A DNA stretch of 64,000 nt from contig CM036636.1 in NCBI GenBank assembly GCA_020746105.1, positions 806,001 to 870,000 of the forward strand. The letters run 5' to 3'. Each line of letters opens with the position of its first letter. The stretch's first letter is position 1. Positions 12,927 to 24,493 of this stretch are shown one piece after another. The position numbers and the translations under genes are program-made. This DNA is from Trogon surrucura (Eukaryota > Chordata > Aves > Trogoniformes > Trogonidae). The notes below the pieces were generated by a model that was not told the DNA's origin, ran no database searches, and saw nothing but the letters and a program-made list of their open reading frames with translations.

Positions 12927-15900
12927 AATACGTGCAGAGCCCTGTTGTGCTTTATTATTTTTTTAAAACAAGCAGTGACTCCATCCTCCCTTCCCGTTCT
13001 AGCCCAGGAAGCAGGCAAGGTCTGGGTCCCATGCTCTTCTTTGCCTTCCCCTCTCCCTGCTGGAGGCCAATGTCAGCACTTTTGACAGGGTTCCCTTTGC
13101 CTTGGAGCAAAAGGAACACGAGCCTTTGCCTGTTTTAAGTGAGGCTGTCCCTATTTGTACCTTGTGGTCTACAGGTGATGCAGTTTGGAGTCAGTAACAG
13201 GCACCCTGGAAACCACTATATTAGACTCCTGACATGGCTTTTAAGGCCCTTGTACGCTCTACACATTCCTGCCAGGTTTTGGATGATGGTCTTTCCTACA
13301 CTGTGTCCTGCTCCTAAGACACTTCTCCCATGTGGCCGAATTCCACACACCACCAGGGCACACCAGCTCAGCCTAACAGCTTGCGATGCTCTTAACTCTT
13401 TAATCTAACACTGACCTCTCAACCTACAGCCATAAGCCAATTAGCCTCTTTTTTTCCACCATACCAAATCTCTTTCTGATGAAGCTGTGCCTTCGAAAGA
13501 ATGCCTGCTAGTGACAGAAACGTAATTACTCTGCTTAGCAGCAAGCCAGCCCTGTCTGGCTGCAGGAGGTTTAAGGTCAGAAAGCATCTCTAACATACAA
13601 AAACAATTTAAAGGAGATTTTTTCTTTTTTCCTCCCAGTTTGTTCTCTCCAGTTTCCTTTCTTCACTCTCCACTACTTAATATGTGTGCACATAAAGGCT
13701 GCTTGGCCACAGCTTTTAAAACTTTCAGGGGATTTACTCGCCAACACCCCACTGAAGCAGAAGACCCAGCTCCCCAAAGCTTCTGCCAAATTCCCCCAAG
13801 TGTGGCCCTGGAGATCCACACTTAGGTAAAAGTGAGCTGATTTTCCAAAATTATTGAGCAAACACATCTTCCAGAGAACTTTTGGGCTGATTTTTTAAAA
13901 TGGTTTTCGATACTTTTGACAATTCGGTGGACAGCACAGAAAACACAGGCAGTTCCTCCCTGCTTTTTTGTACCGAGCGTAAACCACCAGAATTCACTAG
14001 AATGTTTGTGCTTACGCACTACTTCTTTATCTCAAAATGACTAGATTGGTTATAAATAAAACCATCATAATTACCAGTAGGAACACCGGCACTCCAGGTC
14101 TTACAGAAAATAACCCTGCTCAGCCACGCACGAGGTATGTGGAGGTATTTCCATTTAACTGTACCTACCACCCTTCGATGGACTTTTCTTTAGACAGGAG
14201 GGCACGGAACACACGGCGTGCTTGGCTTTTCCCACGTATTTCCCCCACAACAGCTGTGGGGTTGTTAAATGAGAAGTTCTCGTTTCTTCTAGATGGACAG
14301 CGCTAACTTCATTAGCACAGACGCATATTTTCCTGCTCTCGACCCAGAAAGCAGAACGTAACCGAAGAGTTACGTCAGGTTTTTCCTGAGACGGTCACAG
14401 ATGTGCCTGTTTTCTGCATCAGCCGTCTCTGAAAGTCCTTTGGCTTTGCAACGCTGACGTTGTTTCAGCTATCAAAAATACACGACACCGTTCACAAACC
14501 GAGCTGAAAAATAGGAGGAAATCTACACTTTGCCTGCTACTTTGATTGTCCAGTTTTTTCCACGGTTTAATATCCCCTTAGGTACAATATATGTTTACAT
14601 CACACCGCGGCTACACGCTGTCCCCAGAGACCTCCAACAAGAATAGTAAATCTAAAGAAAAAGGCACGGGGCAAAAGCAGAGGGATTGCCAAAAACATCC
14701 CCCAGCAGCCCCGAGTTGCTGGTCAGGCCCTGAACAGGGGACAAACCGCAAGAAGAGGAACGAAAGGAGCAACGGGAGCAACAAGTGGAAGAACGACTGC
14801 CAGTTCTCAGCCGACAGAAAGCAATCCCCTCGATCCCGGCTTCACAGGACGGGTACCAGATCTTAAACGCGTCACCGGTCCAGGTCTAAATACCATGTCT
14901 TTTGCAAAAGGGAAATGGAAAATAAAAAAAAAACCCCAATCCTCTCTTTTTTTTTTTCTTTTAAAAAGCAGCTGTTAGGAAGCTGCTTGAAGTTGTGGAA
15001 AGAGAAATGCAATTCTTTCGTAGAGAGCTCAACAGGCAAACTGTGGGGAAAACGGAGACAACCAGTAGCTCCCGCATATTTACACACCCCCGGCACTGGG
15101 AGCTGCCCAGGCTCGAGCGCGACAGCTCCTCAGCTCAAGCACCCTGTCGCAGCAACGCCAGCAGAGCCACGAAAATTTATTTCAGCTGACGATTCCTCCC
15201 TGAGACTCTTAAGGCCAGAAGGAACAAAAACAATCACCCACTGGTTCCAATTTCCTGCTAAAAAAGAGGCCGTAAATGCTAGCGAGGGACTCCACACAAC
15301 GGCTGGTTAAACGAGTTTTGGTTTCTACCTTCCAGGAAAACAGCCCGTCTAGATTTGACGTCTGAGTGATGAAACCCATTACAGCCCTGAATAAACAGTT
15401 CCCTCAAACACGGAGCGAAAGATAATTTGACGTGCAGGCTTATGCTGAAAGACACGTCAGTTATTAATCGCCTCCCGAATCGCATTCCCGCTTGCATCGC
15501 GCCGATTGCTTAATTCCCCACAGATATTAAGTTCCTTACGCTGTGGGGATGCGGCTGTACTCAAAACAATCTTGAATCAATTGAAAAGTTTGCCTAAACT
15601 CAGCAGTCCCCGGGAAGGACACTAGATGTGGATATTTGCAAAGTGGCCTTTCTGACCTCCAGGCCTTAGTAAAGAATCCCCAGAGCGGGATTAGTGGCCA
15701 GGTGTTCTGGCAGCCAAAACCTTGAAAAAATAATTGCATTCTGCCCTTTAAATTCCCCTTAAAAATTACCTCGAGCATAACAGCTATTACATTTTATTCC
15801 AGAGGTAGTTACATTTAATTGAGGTCGAAATGGTCCCGTACAGAAAGAACGCATTAGGATCTTGGCAGCAGACCCTGAGGATGTTTGCCATTTAGAAGTA

Positions 15901-17520
15901 AATTGGTTAAATAAATACGATTGCATCAACTCCTCGCTGTAGTGCAAGATAATTTACACCTATCAAGGACCAGGAATTATCAAAGTTTTTCAAATGTGTT
16001 ACACATAAAGGAGGGCGCTTTGCCTTTATGCCTTCTGTTTGAGCAGATTTCTGAATATTATCTGTAAAGCAGCGTAAGAACCCTAGAATTTTGGTGGAAC
16101 TAGAGTTATACCCTTGCTACAAATTACTAGCATCTCCCCCTCGGTCACCCAGAGAAGGAGCTGGCACGGTGCTTGATTTTCATGGTCAGAAAAGTTAAAA
16201 TAAATAAGTTATCTCATTGTCACAGCTGGAGAAGGAGCAGAGATTAGCTCCAGCCTCTCCCAGCCCAGAACACGGTGAACAGCTGGCTCCAGGGTTTCTC
16301 AGGCGAGACGGCAGCAGACTGCAAAACAGGGGCCTGGAGAACACCGGGGGCGTTTTTCTAGGTGTTGTATCCCCACACGCTTCTCTCAAGCCGCAGACGC
16401 CAGGACGAAGGACAGAGCGGTCCCAGCCCTGGGCTGCAGAAGGGCTGGCGGAGGAGCGGCAGCTCACCTCGAGCGCCCCAGGAACAGGTGACACCTTTTC
16501 AAAGAGCGGCTCTTCTTCCGAGCGTTAGATTGGGAACGCTTTAAGATCTGCACGTTTGAGAAACTGAGGAAAGGCTGCACCCGTGCGAATGCTGGCACAG
16601 AAAGCTTTTGGATTTAGCAACAAAAGGCCCTTTGGTTCAAGGTCAGTAAAAGTGCAAGTACCAACTGCACCACCCCGCTGTCCCCGACACCTCGCAAACC
16701 CGGTGTCTGCAACACCCACAGTCCTGAATAAACTCTGGTTTTAATCCTGCCCAACACTGGCTCTAGTCATTGCCCCAAACGAGGAGCTGTGCACCATCAC
16801 CTTGTTTTGCTCCAGCAGAGAAGCAATTTCATAGCAGGAAGTCTGAATAAACACACATATACTTCTTGGGTCAAGGCAGTCTGAAATAACATTTTAGACT
16901 GTGCCAGCTGGTCACCTCTGCTGCAGTCAAACTGCTCCCTGCGAAACACTCTGGACATAAGAATCACCAAGCACTTCTGGGCTCTAACTGTTCAGAAAAC
17001 ACCCATAATATTCTGTCACTCCCCCTGCACACACCCCAAAACTACCCCAGGCTTTCCTCCTCGAGCTGAGACTGTCACCTGTGGGTGGCACCGGGGCCTC
17101 CAGGTGTCCTGGGCAGCTCTGTCCTTGCAGAGGTGGGCTCAGCTCCCTGCTGGAACAGACCGGACCTAAAGCAGGATGGGTGACTCCACACAAAACGGGT
17201 GCTTTGACACTAATCAACCAAGCCGAGCCTGGAAGGGCCCAACTGCAAGATCCCCCTCAAAAACACCAGTGAGAAGGTGGCACATTAAAAGCAGAGGAGC
17301 AAAATACCAGTCCCTCCCGCTCCTGAGGCCTCTGTTAAACCAGGAGAACTTCAGGTCGCCACAACACACGTGGCTGGGGCCATCAGGGATGTTCTCCGGC
17401 TTCAGCTGCCCCATCGAGGGGGGAGCACTCCCAGTAGGTCCCACGTCACGCTGCCGACCTCACACAAGTGTCTCCAACACTATGTGACATCAAAACACTG
17501 GCAGAGCTGATATTTGCAAT

Positions 17521-17946
17521 TGGGGCTGGGGCACCTCTGCCGCGAGGACAGGCTGAGGGAGCTGGGGTTGTTCAGCTGGAGAAGAGAAGACTCCGGGGGG
17601 ACCTTATCCCTGCCTGCAGTGCCTGAAGGGACCTACAGGGAGTTGGGGAGGGACTTGGTACAAGAGCGTCCAGTGACAGGACAAGGGGAAATGGATTTAA
17701 ATTGAAGGAGAACAGAGTTAGATTGGATCATGGGAAGAAATTCTTCAGTGCGAGGGTGGCCAGACTCTGGAACAGGTTGCCCAGAGAGGCTGTGGCTGCC
17801 CCCTCCCTGGAGGTGTTCAAGGCCAGGTTGGGTGAGACCTTGAGCAACCTGGGCTGGCTGAGAGGTGTCCCTGCCCATGGCAGGGGTCGGATTAGATGAT
17901 CTCTAAGGTCCCTTCCAACCCAGGCCATTCTATGATTCTACGATTC
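17521..17946 (+). mobile_element. CR1 LINE, well preserved 3' fragment
   Basis: Plus-strand CR1 with a recognisable ORF2 C-terminal remnant (RNRLPREAV-like: 'tggaacaggttgcccagaga' reads WNRLPREAV at about 17779), then 'ggtcccttccaaccc' and a clean 'attctatgattctacgattc' octamer end. The open stretch 17702-17899 is this ORF2 tail, not a host gene. Confidence 0.94.
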
Positions 17947-18208
17947 CCTACCACGCTCCTCATAGATATTGTTCTGTGCGTGTGCACTTTTGAAAGCTCG
18001 GCAGTTGGTTGAAAAGCGCCTTTCATGCTTTTTAGTCTCAAAGTGAGTTTGTCCTGCAGAATTTCCAGGCAAAGACCAACATTCAATAAGCTCCTCTTGC
18101 TGCTGGCCCAGTGCTCTCCGCACCTGCAGGATGATCCCTCCTGGACACATCTGACCAGTGCCACGTACTGGCTCTTCTGTGGTTGCTCTACCCAATTTTA
18201 TCATCTTT

Positions 18209-18258
18209 ATCATAGAATGGTTTGGGTTTGGAAGGAACCTTAAAGATCACCTAGCTTA
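18209..18258 (-). mobile_element. CR1 LINE, 50-bp 3' stub
   Basis: Only the last ~50 bp of a reverse-oriented CR1: 'atcatagaatggtttgggtt', 'ggaaggaacc' and 'aaagatcacctag'. Severe 5' truncation is typical for CR1. Confidence 0.88.
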
Positions 18259-19941
18259 TGCAGTTGATTAGGGCTATGAAAAACATGAAGCATGCAAAAA
18301 TGGAAGCAGAAGGGCACGCAGCAAAGCAGCCAAGCGCCTCACGCCCTGCCTCATTCTTTCCCTGCCTATCTACCATCAATACCCTACACGCCTTCCCCTC
18401 TGCCTGTGAAGACAGGCACTCTCCTGTGTGTTTCCCTGCAGCTCAGGATCAGTTAGGCAAGCTAATGAATAGCAACGGAGCTGGCACCGTGCAAGAAGAG
18501 TCCTCTTCCCCTCCCTCTGCCCTCCAGGTATTGCGGGAGCCGATACAAACGGTAGCTCTGCTCCTCCTGGGCTCACCAGGCTGCCAACGGGCGTTGCAAT
18601 GAGGGCACTTTCCCTAGGGTACGAAGACGTTTTGATCCCTTTGCTTTTCCTCCTGCCTCCTCCGCCTGCCTACGGCCGTCCCTGCCTGCACAGCCCGGAC
18701 AGCCGAGCAGCCGCGCGGGCGCCGGCAGCCAGCGGGGGCAAAACCAGTTTGTTACGGGACTGGAAACAGGTTCTGTTGGCCTCACAATTAACTACCGAGT
18801 TTCTGCCTTTTGTAGGAGCAGGCAGGATCACACCTTCGATTCATTCCACAGGGCAGGAACAAGAAAATTCTGCACTTGTACCGCTCAGGGCGAACAAAAG
18901 GAAGTATCAGTTCAGCAATGTCTACGGGCCACCATACCGAACGTGACACAGCCAGCGCCACCGAGCAACGAGAGAGCTCGCTCTCGATAGCTTTATCTCC
19001 TAAACCTTTTGTTAGGGCTGCAGCACAGAACTGAACAACAATGAGCTTTAAATCCATGAAGACTTGCAACCTCTTTGGACTTAAAATTGAAAAAAATACC
19101 CCAAAATTCTGACTGAGAGCTCACTGTTGTCAAATCTCTTGGGTGTTTCGGTTCCCATTCTCACACGGCTTTAACGCTGCATTGCCAGGCAGAGCCTGGG
19201 AGACACGAACTGTCTCCGAGCCTGAACTAAACACACAAATGGGACATACAACACAAACGACAACTCTCTCCAGGTCCACAAGGAGCCCAATGGATTATTT
19301 TTGGGTCAGAACACGTCAGGTCACAGATGAAGCTCTGAGTGGAAAGTTGAACCTTTCCCTCATGCGAAGCCTGATCTTTCAAAAAGTCCCAGACAACCCC
19401 TAGTTTTTGCAAGTTTTTGAAAACCAAAACTTGCTCAGAGATTCCTCCTTTGTAACTTCTCTTCTGCTCCGTGCAGCTGTGCTGCCAGCAGCGTGAAGCA
19501 GAAGCCTACCTGCACAGGCGATTATTTCAGTTTCCTCCAGATGCAGAAGTACAGATTCTGATCGCTTTAAAGTGATGCCAAAGACAGTAATCTCTGATAG
19601 CACTAGGAGTCAGGACTGATAACAGGCAAGTTTAAGCACTACTCGTGTGATAATTACATAGTTGTCAAAAACATATAAGCTGGCAGCACACAGGAAATAT
19701 CAAGTGTGGAATACTTCGGGAAAGAAAGACAACCTTCTGCCGAAGTCCGTCAGGCCACTGAGTTCGATGGTTTTCTCCAGGGAGCTGCCTTACCAGGCAC
19801 CAAATAGGCATTTTTCTGAGACCATCTATTCCCAAGCCTCCTGCCTCCACAAGTGACTGACACGATCTGGAACCAGGCATACTAACTGGGAGGTTTTTCT
19901 CACTATCCACCAAAGCGTCAACAGAAACCCCTTCACTGCAT

Positions 19942-20170
19942 ACAGAATCTCAGAATCACAGAATCGCTGAGGCTGGAAAAGCCCTTTGAGACCATCAAGT
20001 CCAGCCCATGTTCCAGCATCACCACATGGGCCAGACCAGGGCACCAAATGCCACATCCAGCCTCTCCTTAAACCCCCCAGGGACGGTGACTCCCCCTGCC
20101 CTGGGCAGAGCATCCCAGTGCCTGAGCACCCTCTCTGTGAGGAAGAGTTGCCCGAGACCCAACCCAAACC
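19942..20170 (-). mobile_element. CR1 LINE, 3' fragment
   Basis: Reverse-oriented CR1: 'agaatcacagaatcgctgag', 'accatcaagtccagccc', 'cccagggacggtgactcc', 'cagtgcctgagcaccctctc' and 'gtgaggaagagttgccc'. Confidence 0.92.
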
Positions 20171-21412
20171 TTATATCCATAAATTTGGGACAAGGACATC
20201 TTCTACAGTTTCATGGTTAATCTCATCTCAGGTCTTGACCCAGTCAGGCACCAGCACTTGTGCTGGCCTTTAAGCTTGTGAGAATCAAAGGGAACTGTGA
20301 GAAGTTCTTTCACTGGATAAGATCACCAAAATCAAGAGCCAAGACCCCTTGCTCTCCTCACAGAGCTTGGCCTCTCGCATGGGTATGATAAAACTACACA
20401 CACAGGTTGAATATTCATCACTGAAAAACCCTCAGTAGGTTTAACAGTTGCCATGAAACAACTGCTGGGAATTTTATCTTTGTCTTTAAAAACACACACT
20501 CACGTCTCTTGAATTGCTCCTTTTCCTGCTGAGCCACGAAAGGGAGAAGAAACGTCTCAGGTTTAAAATGCTGGTGTGTACAGACAGTGCCTAACACCTC
20601 AAACGCTCCAGATCACCAGTCACCGCACTGGTTGGTTACCACTCGGACCATCCAACGGGGTTTTCAAAGGCAGACTCAAGCCAACGGCCAAAAATCCTTG
20701 GGGGCTGCAGAATTCAAATCGAGTTACACAAGAGGAGCAAATACTCACCGTGAGGTTGCAACTCCACGGGACACATAAATCATCACTAATGGCACGTCGC
20801 CATGTGCTTCCTTGCTATTTCATTATCACACATGTATTTACTGTGTCAGGCCCAAACATGGTTTGCCTGAACTCTCCCACTTATACACAAAGAAAAAAAT
20901 ACTGCTGCCCTTCTTCCTGTGTTATCAAAAATCATTTGCGTGATTTTAATACAGCACAATTTAATCCAGCCCAAGACACAAAAGCTGCAATATCTAAGTC
21001 ACCTAATAAACCTCTCCAAGTGGAGCAGAGCGTGCAGAGGGAATCTAACGTTTGTCCTGATTTACTCACATCTTGGTAGTTGCCTGAAGAGAACACTCCT
21101 TTCCCCCTTCCTTGTAATTAATCAACATAAATATTTGTAGTGTTTGCTTACAAATAAGTACACGAAAGTAAAAGAATGTACTGACAATCTTATCTAAATG
21201 TCCCAGCCAAAGTAGAGCATTTTTAAGACATAACAGGAATCAAAATGTAAATTTTCTTCCTTGTTCTTCCCTGCATGTACAATTTTGCTATACGCTTACA
21301 AAGCTAAGAGAAGGTGCAAAGCTGTAATAGCAGCAGTACACTAACCAGAGCTGGTTATTATAAACATCTTAAAATAACCCTGAGAAAGTGGGAGAAGGAA
21401 ATCCATACTCAC

Positions 21413-21451
21413 CTGAACGTGATCTGCCCAATTCTCCTGAGTCATGGTTTT
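21413..21451 (-). CDS. EXD3: EXD3 coding exon h (39-bp small exon)
   Basis: Very short exon, 13 codons, phase 0/0. The acceptor is ctcttttcag|AAAACC and the donor is GTTCAG|gtgagt, both strong. The peptide is KTMTQENWADHVQ, against KSLSQENWTDHVQ in mammalian EXD3 as recalled; the QENW.DHVQ core makes the call secure despite the length. It sits between introns of 2,968 bp and 17,458 bp. Because it is frame-neutral it is a natural candidate for cassette skipping. The following exon also begins in phase 0 and the residue spacing to the next conserved block equals the mammalian spacing, so no exon is missing in the 17.5-kb intron. Confidence 0.92.
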
Positions 21452-21756
21452 CTGAAAAGAGAAAATTACTTCTGAGCCGCCTTAGAAAAGGGAGAACGCC
21501 ACATCCAACAGGCTGAAAGGTAACACGCCACCTCACACACTGGCATCAGCTGGGGTTGAGGAATGCATCCTGGGGCACATGGGACGCCTCTGCTCCTTGT
21601 GTGTCACCAGCCAGGACACGGTGGAAAGACACAGCTTCCACGAAGCCAGAGAACGGCTCAGACTTACAGGGCAGCACAGAAGACAAAACATTCCACATGC
21701 AAGCCGAGTCCACCAGCAACACAGGCCCTCACCCGGCAGCCGCCCAACCTCTCGTT

Positions 21757-21867
21757 ATCATAGAATCATAGAATGTCAGGGATTGGAAGGGACCTCGAAA
21801 GATCATCAAGTCCAATCCCCTTGCCAGAGCAGGAATGCCTAGACTATGTCACAAAGGAACGTGTCCC
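21757..21867 (-). mobile_element. CR1 LINE, 3' fragment
   Basis: Reverse-oriented CR1: 'atcatagaatcatagaatg', 'ggattggaagggacct', 'agatcatcaagtccaat', 'gccagagcagga', ending near 'ggaacgtgtccc'. Confidence 0.93.
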
Positions 21868-24045
21868 ACCCACAGCTGGGTCCGGGGCTCCTTTGCAGAA
21901 AACCCATGTCCTTAACAACACTCTGCAAAGCACAGCAGCGTTTGGGAAGGCCTCAAGGCTCACACGGCGGACTTGGGATGACAGGGACATCGCTGAGCAA
22001 AGCTGGAAGAGGCGCTGGGCTGATGGAACGTGTGGGTCGGTGTCGTCACCTCTCCCTCAGGTTTGCAACATGTCCACGGACCGTCGGTCTCCAGAGCGCG
22101 CCCCACGGAGAGCCAGCCCCACCGGCTCCAGGGGCGGCCCCAGGGATCACCTGCAAGGCTGGGCCTTCGGAATAGAAAAAGTCATGAAAAATCCTCTGGA
22201 ATCACGAGGGTCCGGGAAAGGAAGCTGCTAAATGACTAGCCCCGTTTCAACGTAGCTCAAAGACAATCTTGGGGACGGGACCTACACTCTGAGGCCGGGG
22301 CTCACCCCTGCTCCTGGCAGAGGTAACAGCGATGACTGGTGCCACTTTCATGGAAAGGTACAAGAGGAAACAGGGAGTAAGAGCCTCAAAGAAAACATCG
22401 TTGAGATGTACAAGCATGTAATTTAAATGCTGGGGAGATAAAGGAGCCATTTACCCAGACCTCATACACAGCTGAGAATGGTAAACACAGAACACCCAAG
22501 AGCTCTCAGAAGGAGAGACTGTGTCCAGAAACAGCTGCCAAATGTACCTTAATGGAAGTTACTGGCCAGCTTGGATACTTTAAATCACGCGAATACACCA
22601 AAACAAAGGAAATGGAAGGCCAGGCAGAGCAGAACAGCAGACCAAGAATCCATTCCACTCTGCTAAATAAATACACCTGGATAAACGCTTTCTGCTCTCT
22701 CACTGCGGATGACCAAGCCCTCTAGGGTGATGTCACCCAACATTAAAGCTTTGAGATGCAGGACACTGAAACTCTCGATCCTCCCCCGGCGTTCCGTCAG
22801 CGGACCTGGCGGGCAGCAGAGGCAGATCAGAGCCCTCCCTGAGGGATCAGGAGGGCTTGGAAGCAGAAGTGGCTGCACCAGGACGGTGTCATCAGATCAC
22901 CACCACTCAACCCCATCTTCGCGTCCGAAGGACTAGGGGACGGGGGATCAGAAAAAACGCACGCGTTTGCCTTCTTCCGTCAGAACATCAAACGAAGCCT
23001 CTTCCAAATGAATCCTCTGAACAGAAGAACAGGCACTTCTGGAGGAGGTGTCTCATTTCCTGGAAACTGGCTCTCTGAAGACTGGATCATTAGTACCGCA
23101 GGAACATCTGAACAACCTGTTGGGCTCTGTTAAAACTCTGTTAAAAAAGCCTCTTGTACCTTCAGGGAGAAAGTCCTCTACGAACTGCAGGCGAAACACC
23201 AGTCCATGTTTGGTAAATACAGCTCGGAATTCAAAATTCAAGAAATGAAAACATTTCATTATGGCATCCAGCCTCCTGCAGTCCTTGCCCTTCACAGTCC
23301 AATCGACACACCTGGTTACAAGGAGTGCAAGCAGGTGTTTTGCAGAAAAGGCAGAGGAAAAACTCAGCTGGTGCAATCTGTCTCCAGGCACATGATAATG
23401 ATGAACGGCAGACCATCAAGAGAAGCACCAGCACTGCCCTGGTAACAACGGGAGAAATGTGCTCCCCAAGCTGCTGTGCTCAAGAGCATCCAAAGGGCAG
23501 CGACTTGGCTCAGCGCGCTCTTGAGAGGGGAGGAGAAGCCATAGCCAAGCAATTCTGCAGTCAACCTGCAAGCCACCTTCTAGAAACCTGCTCCTTAGAC
23601 AGGATTAATGGCATCTGCTTATTTCTACAAGGCCTCAGTGCCAAGACAGGTACCAGTGTATTTGGAAAGAGAATTTGGAGGCTGGACAAAGAGTGGTCCA
23701 GGAGGAGAAAGCAGCACCGTTTTGCTCCGCTGTAATAAGGCTGTTCCCACAAAAGAGCCCCTGCTGCAGCTCTGGGCCACACCTACTGCAGCCAGGCCAC
23801 AAGGACCAGAGCCAAGTACCTACGAGTAACCCAGCAATACAGAATGCTCAAAGCCCAGTGTTCTTAAAAAAAGCAAACCCAGCACACGACCCTCGCAAAA
23901 CCCCCCAAACCACCAACCAACGCTCTTGCCACTATGCTCCTGCTTATCGGAGTTGGCTCGAGAAACCAAATGTGTGGAGAGCACACCCCGACCTCCCTAC
24001 GTGTGTCTCGGATCTCTCCTGAGGACACTGAGGTGAAGGAGCATC

Positions 24046-24186
24046 CATAGAGTCATAGAATCATAGAACAGTTCAGGTTGGAAAAGACCCTTGGGATCAT
24101 CAAGTCCAACCATTAACCCTACACTACAAGTTCACCCCTAAACCACATCCCCCAACACCACATCTCAGCGACACTTAAACATCCAG
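24046..24186 (-). mobile_element. CR1 LINE, 3' fragment (sister of the 37.0-kb copy)
   Basis: Reverse-oriented CR1 with octamers 'agtcatagaatcatagaac', then 'caggttggaaaagaccctt' and 'ctacactacaagttcaccc', stopping at 'cgacacttaaacatccag'. Nearly the same sequence, with almost the same truncation point, occurs at 37001-37149. Confidence 0.93.
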
Positions 24187-24419
24187 CTCTGAGCAATCAT
24201 GACACTCAGCCATGAGAACGTGAACGGACACACAAGCTATTCACTCGCAGAAAAAACAGCCCCAATGGCACAGCCAGTGCATTTCTACACAATGACAACC
24301 ACAAAGAAAACTTTCTCATATACTATCGATACATTGCAATCGCGTCAATCATGTGACTCAAAATGCAAAACACACAAAAAGCCTCACTCGCACCCACACC
24401 ACACAGAGCAGAAACGTAC

Positions 24420-24493
24420 CTCGACAAATCTCTTGTAAAAGAGGTAATTCAGAGTTCTCAAGTGCCGCTGATTTATGACATTAGGGCAGAGAG
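24420..24493 (-). CDS. EXD3: EXD3 coding exon g
   Basis: 74-bp exon: two bases complete an Ala codon, then 24 codons, leaving in phase 0. The acceptor is ttcttttag|CTCTCT and the donor is GTCGAG|gtacgt. The peptide is LCPNVINQRHLRTLNYLFYK followed by RFVE. Mammalian EXD3 has LCPN...LRHLCHKRFVEK at this point, so LCPN and KRFVE anchor the assignment. No stop or frameshift. A CR1 fragment ends about 230 bp downstream in the following intron. Confidence 0.93.

Larger units (their letters stand above)
3955..21412. other. EXD3: EXD3 intron h-i (17,458 bp)
   Basis: The largest intron in the window. It contains CR1 pieces at about 7.7, 12.3, 12.6, 17.5, 18.2 and 19.9 kb, a purine-rich A/G stretch at about 4,886-4,940, and moderately CpG-rich patches near 10.29-10.52 and 18.66-18.74 kb. 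The remainder is unassigned unique sequence; no exon with flanking splice sites and similarity was found. Confidence 0.7.
21452..24419. other. EXD3: EXD3 intron g-h (2,968 bp)
   Basis: Contains two reverse-oriented CR1 fragments (21757-21867 and 24046-24186). The rest is unassigned; no exon-like block was recognised. Confidence 0.75.

Noticed and set aside
17702-17899. Open frame resembling a basic protein (WNRLPREAV)
   Set aside because: C-terminal tail of CR1 ORF2 inside the CR1 fragment, not a host gene. The same applies to 47015-47242.
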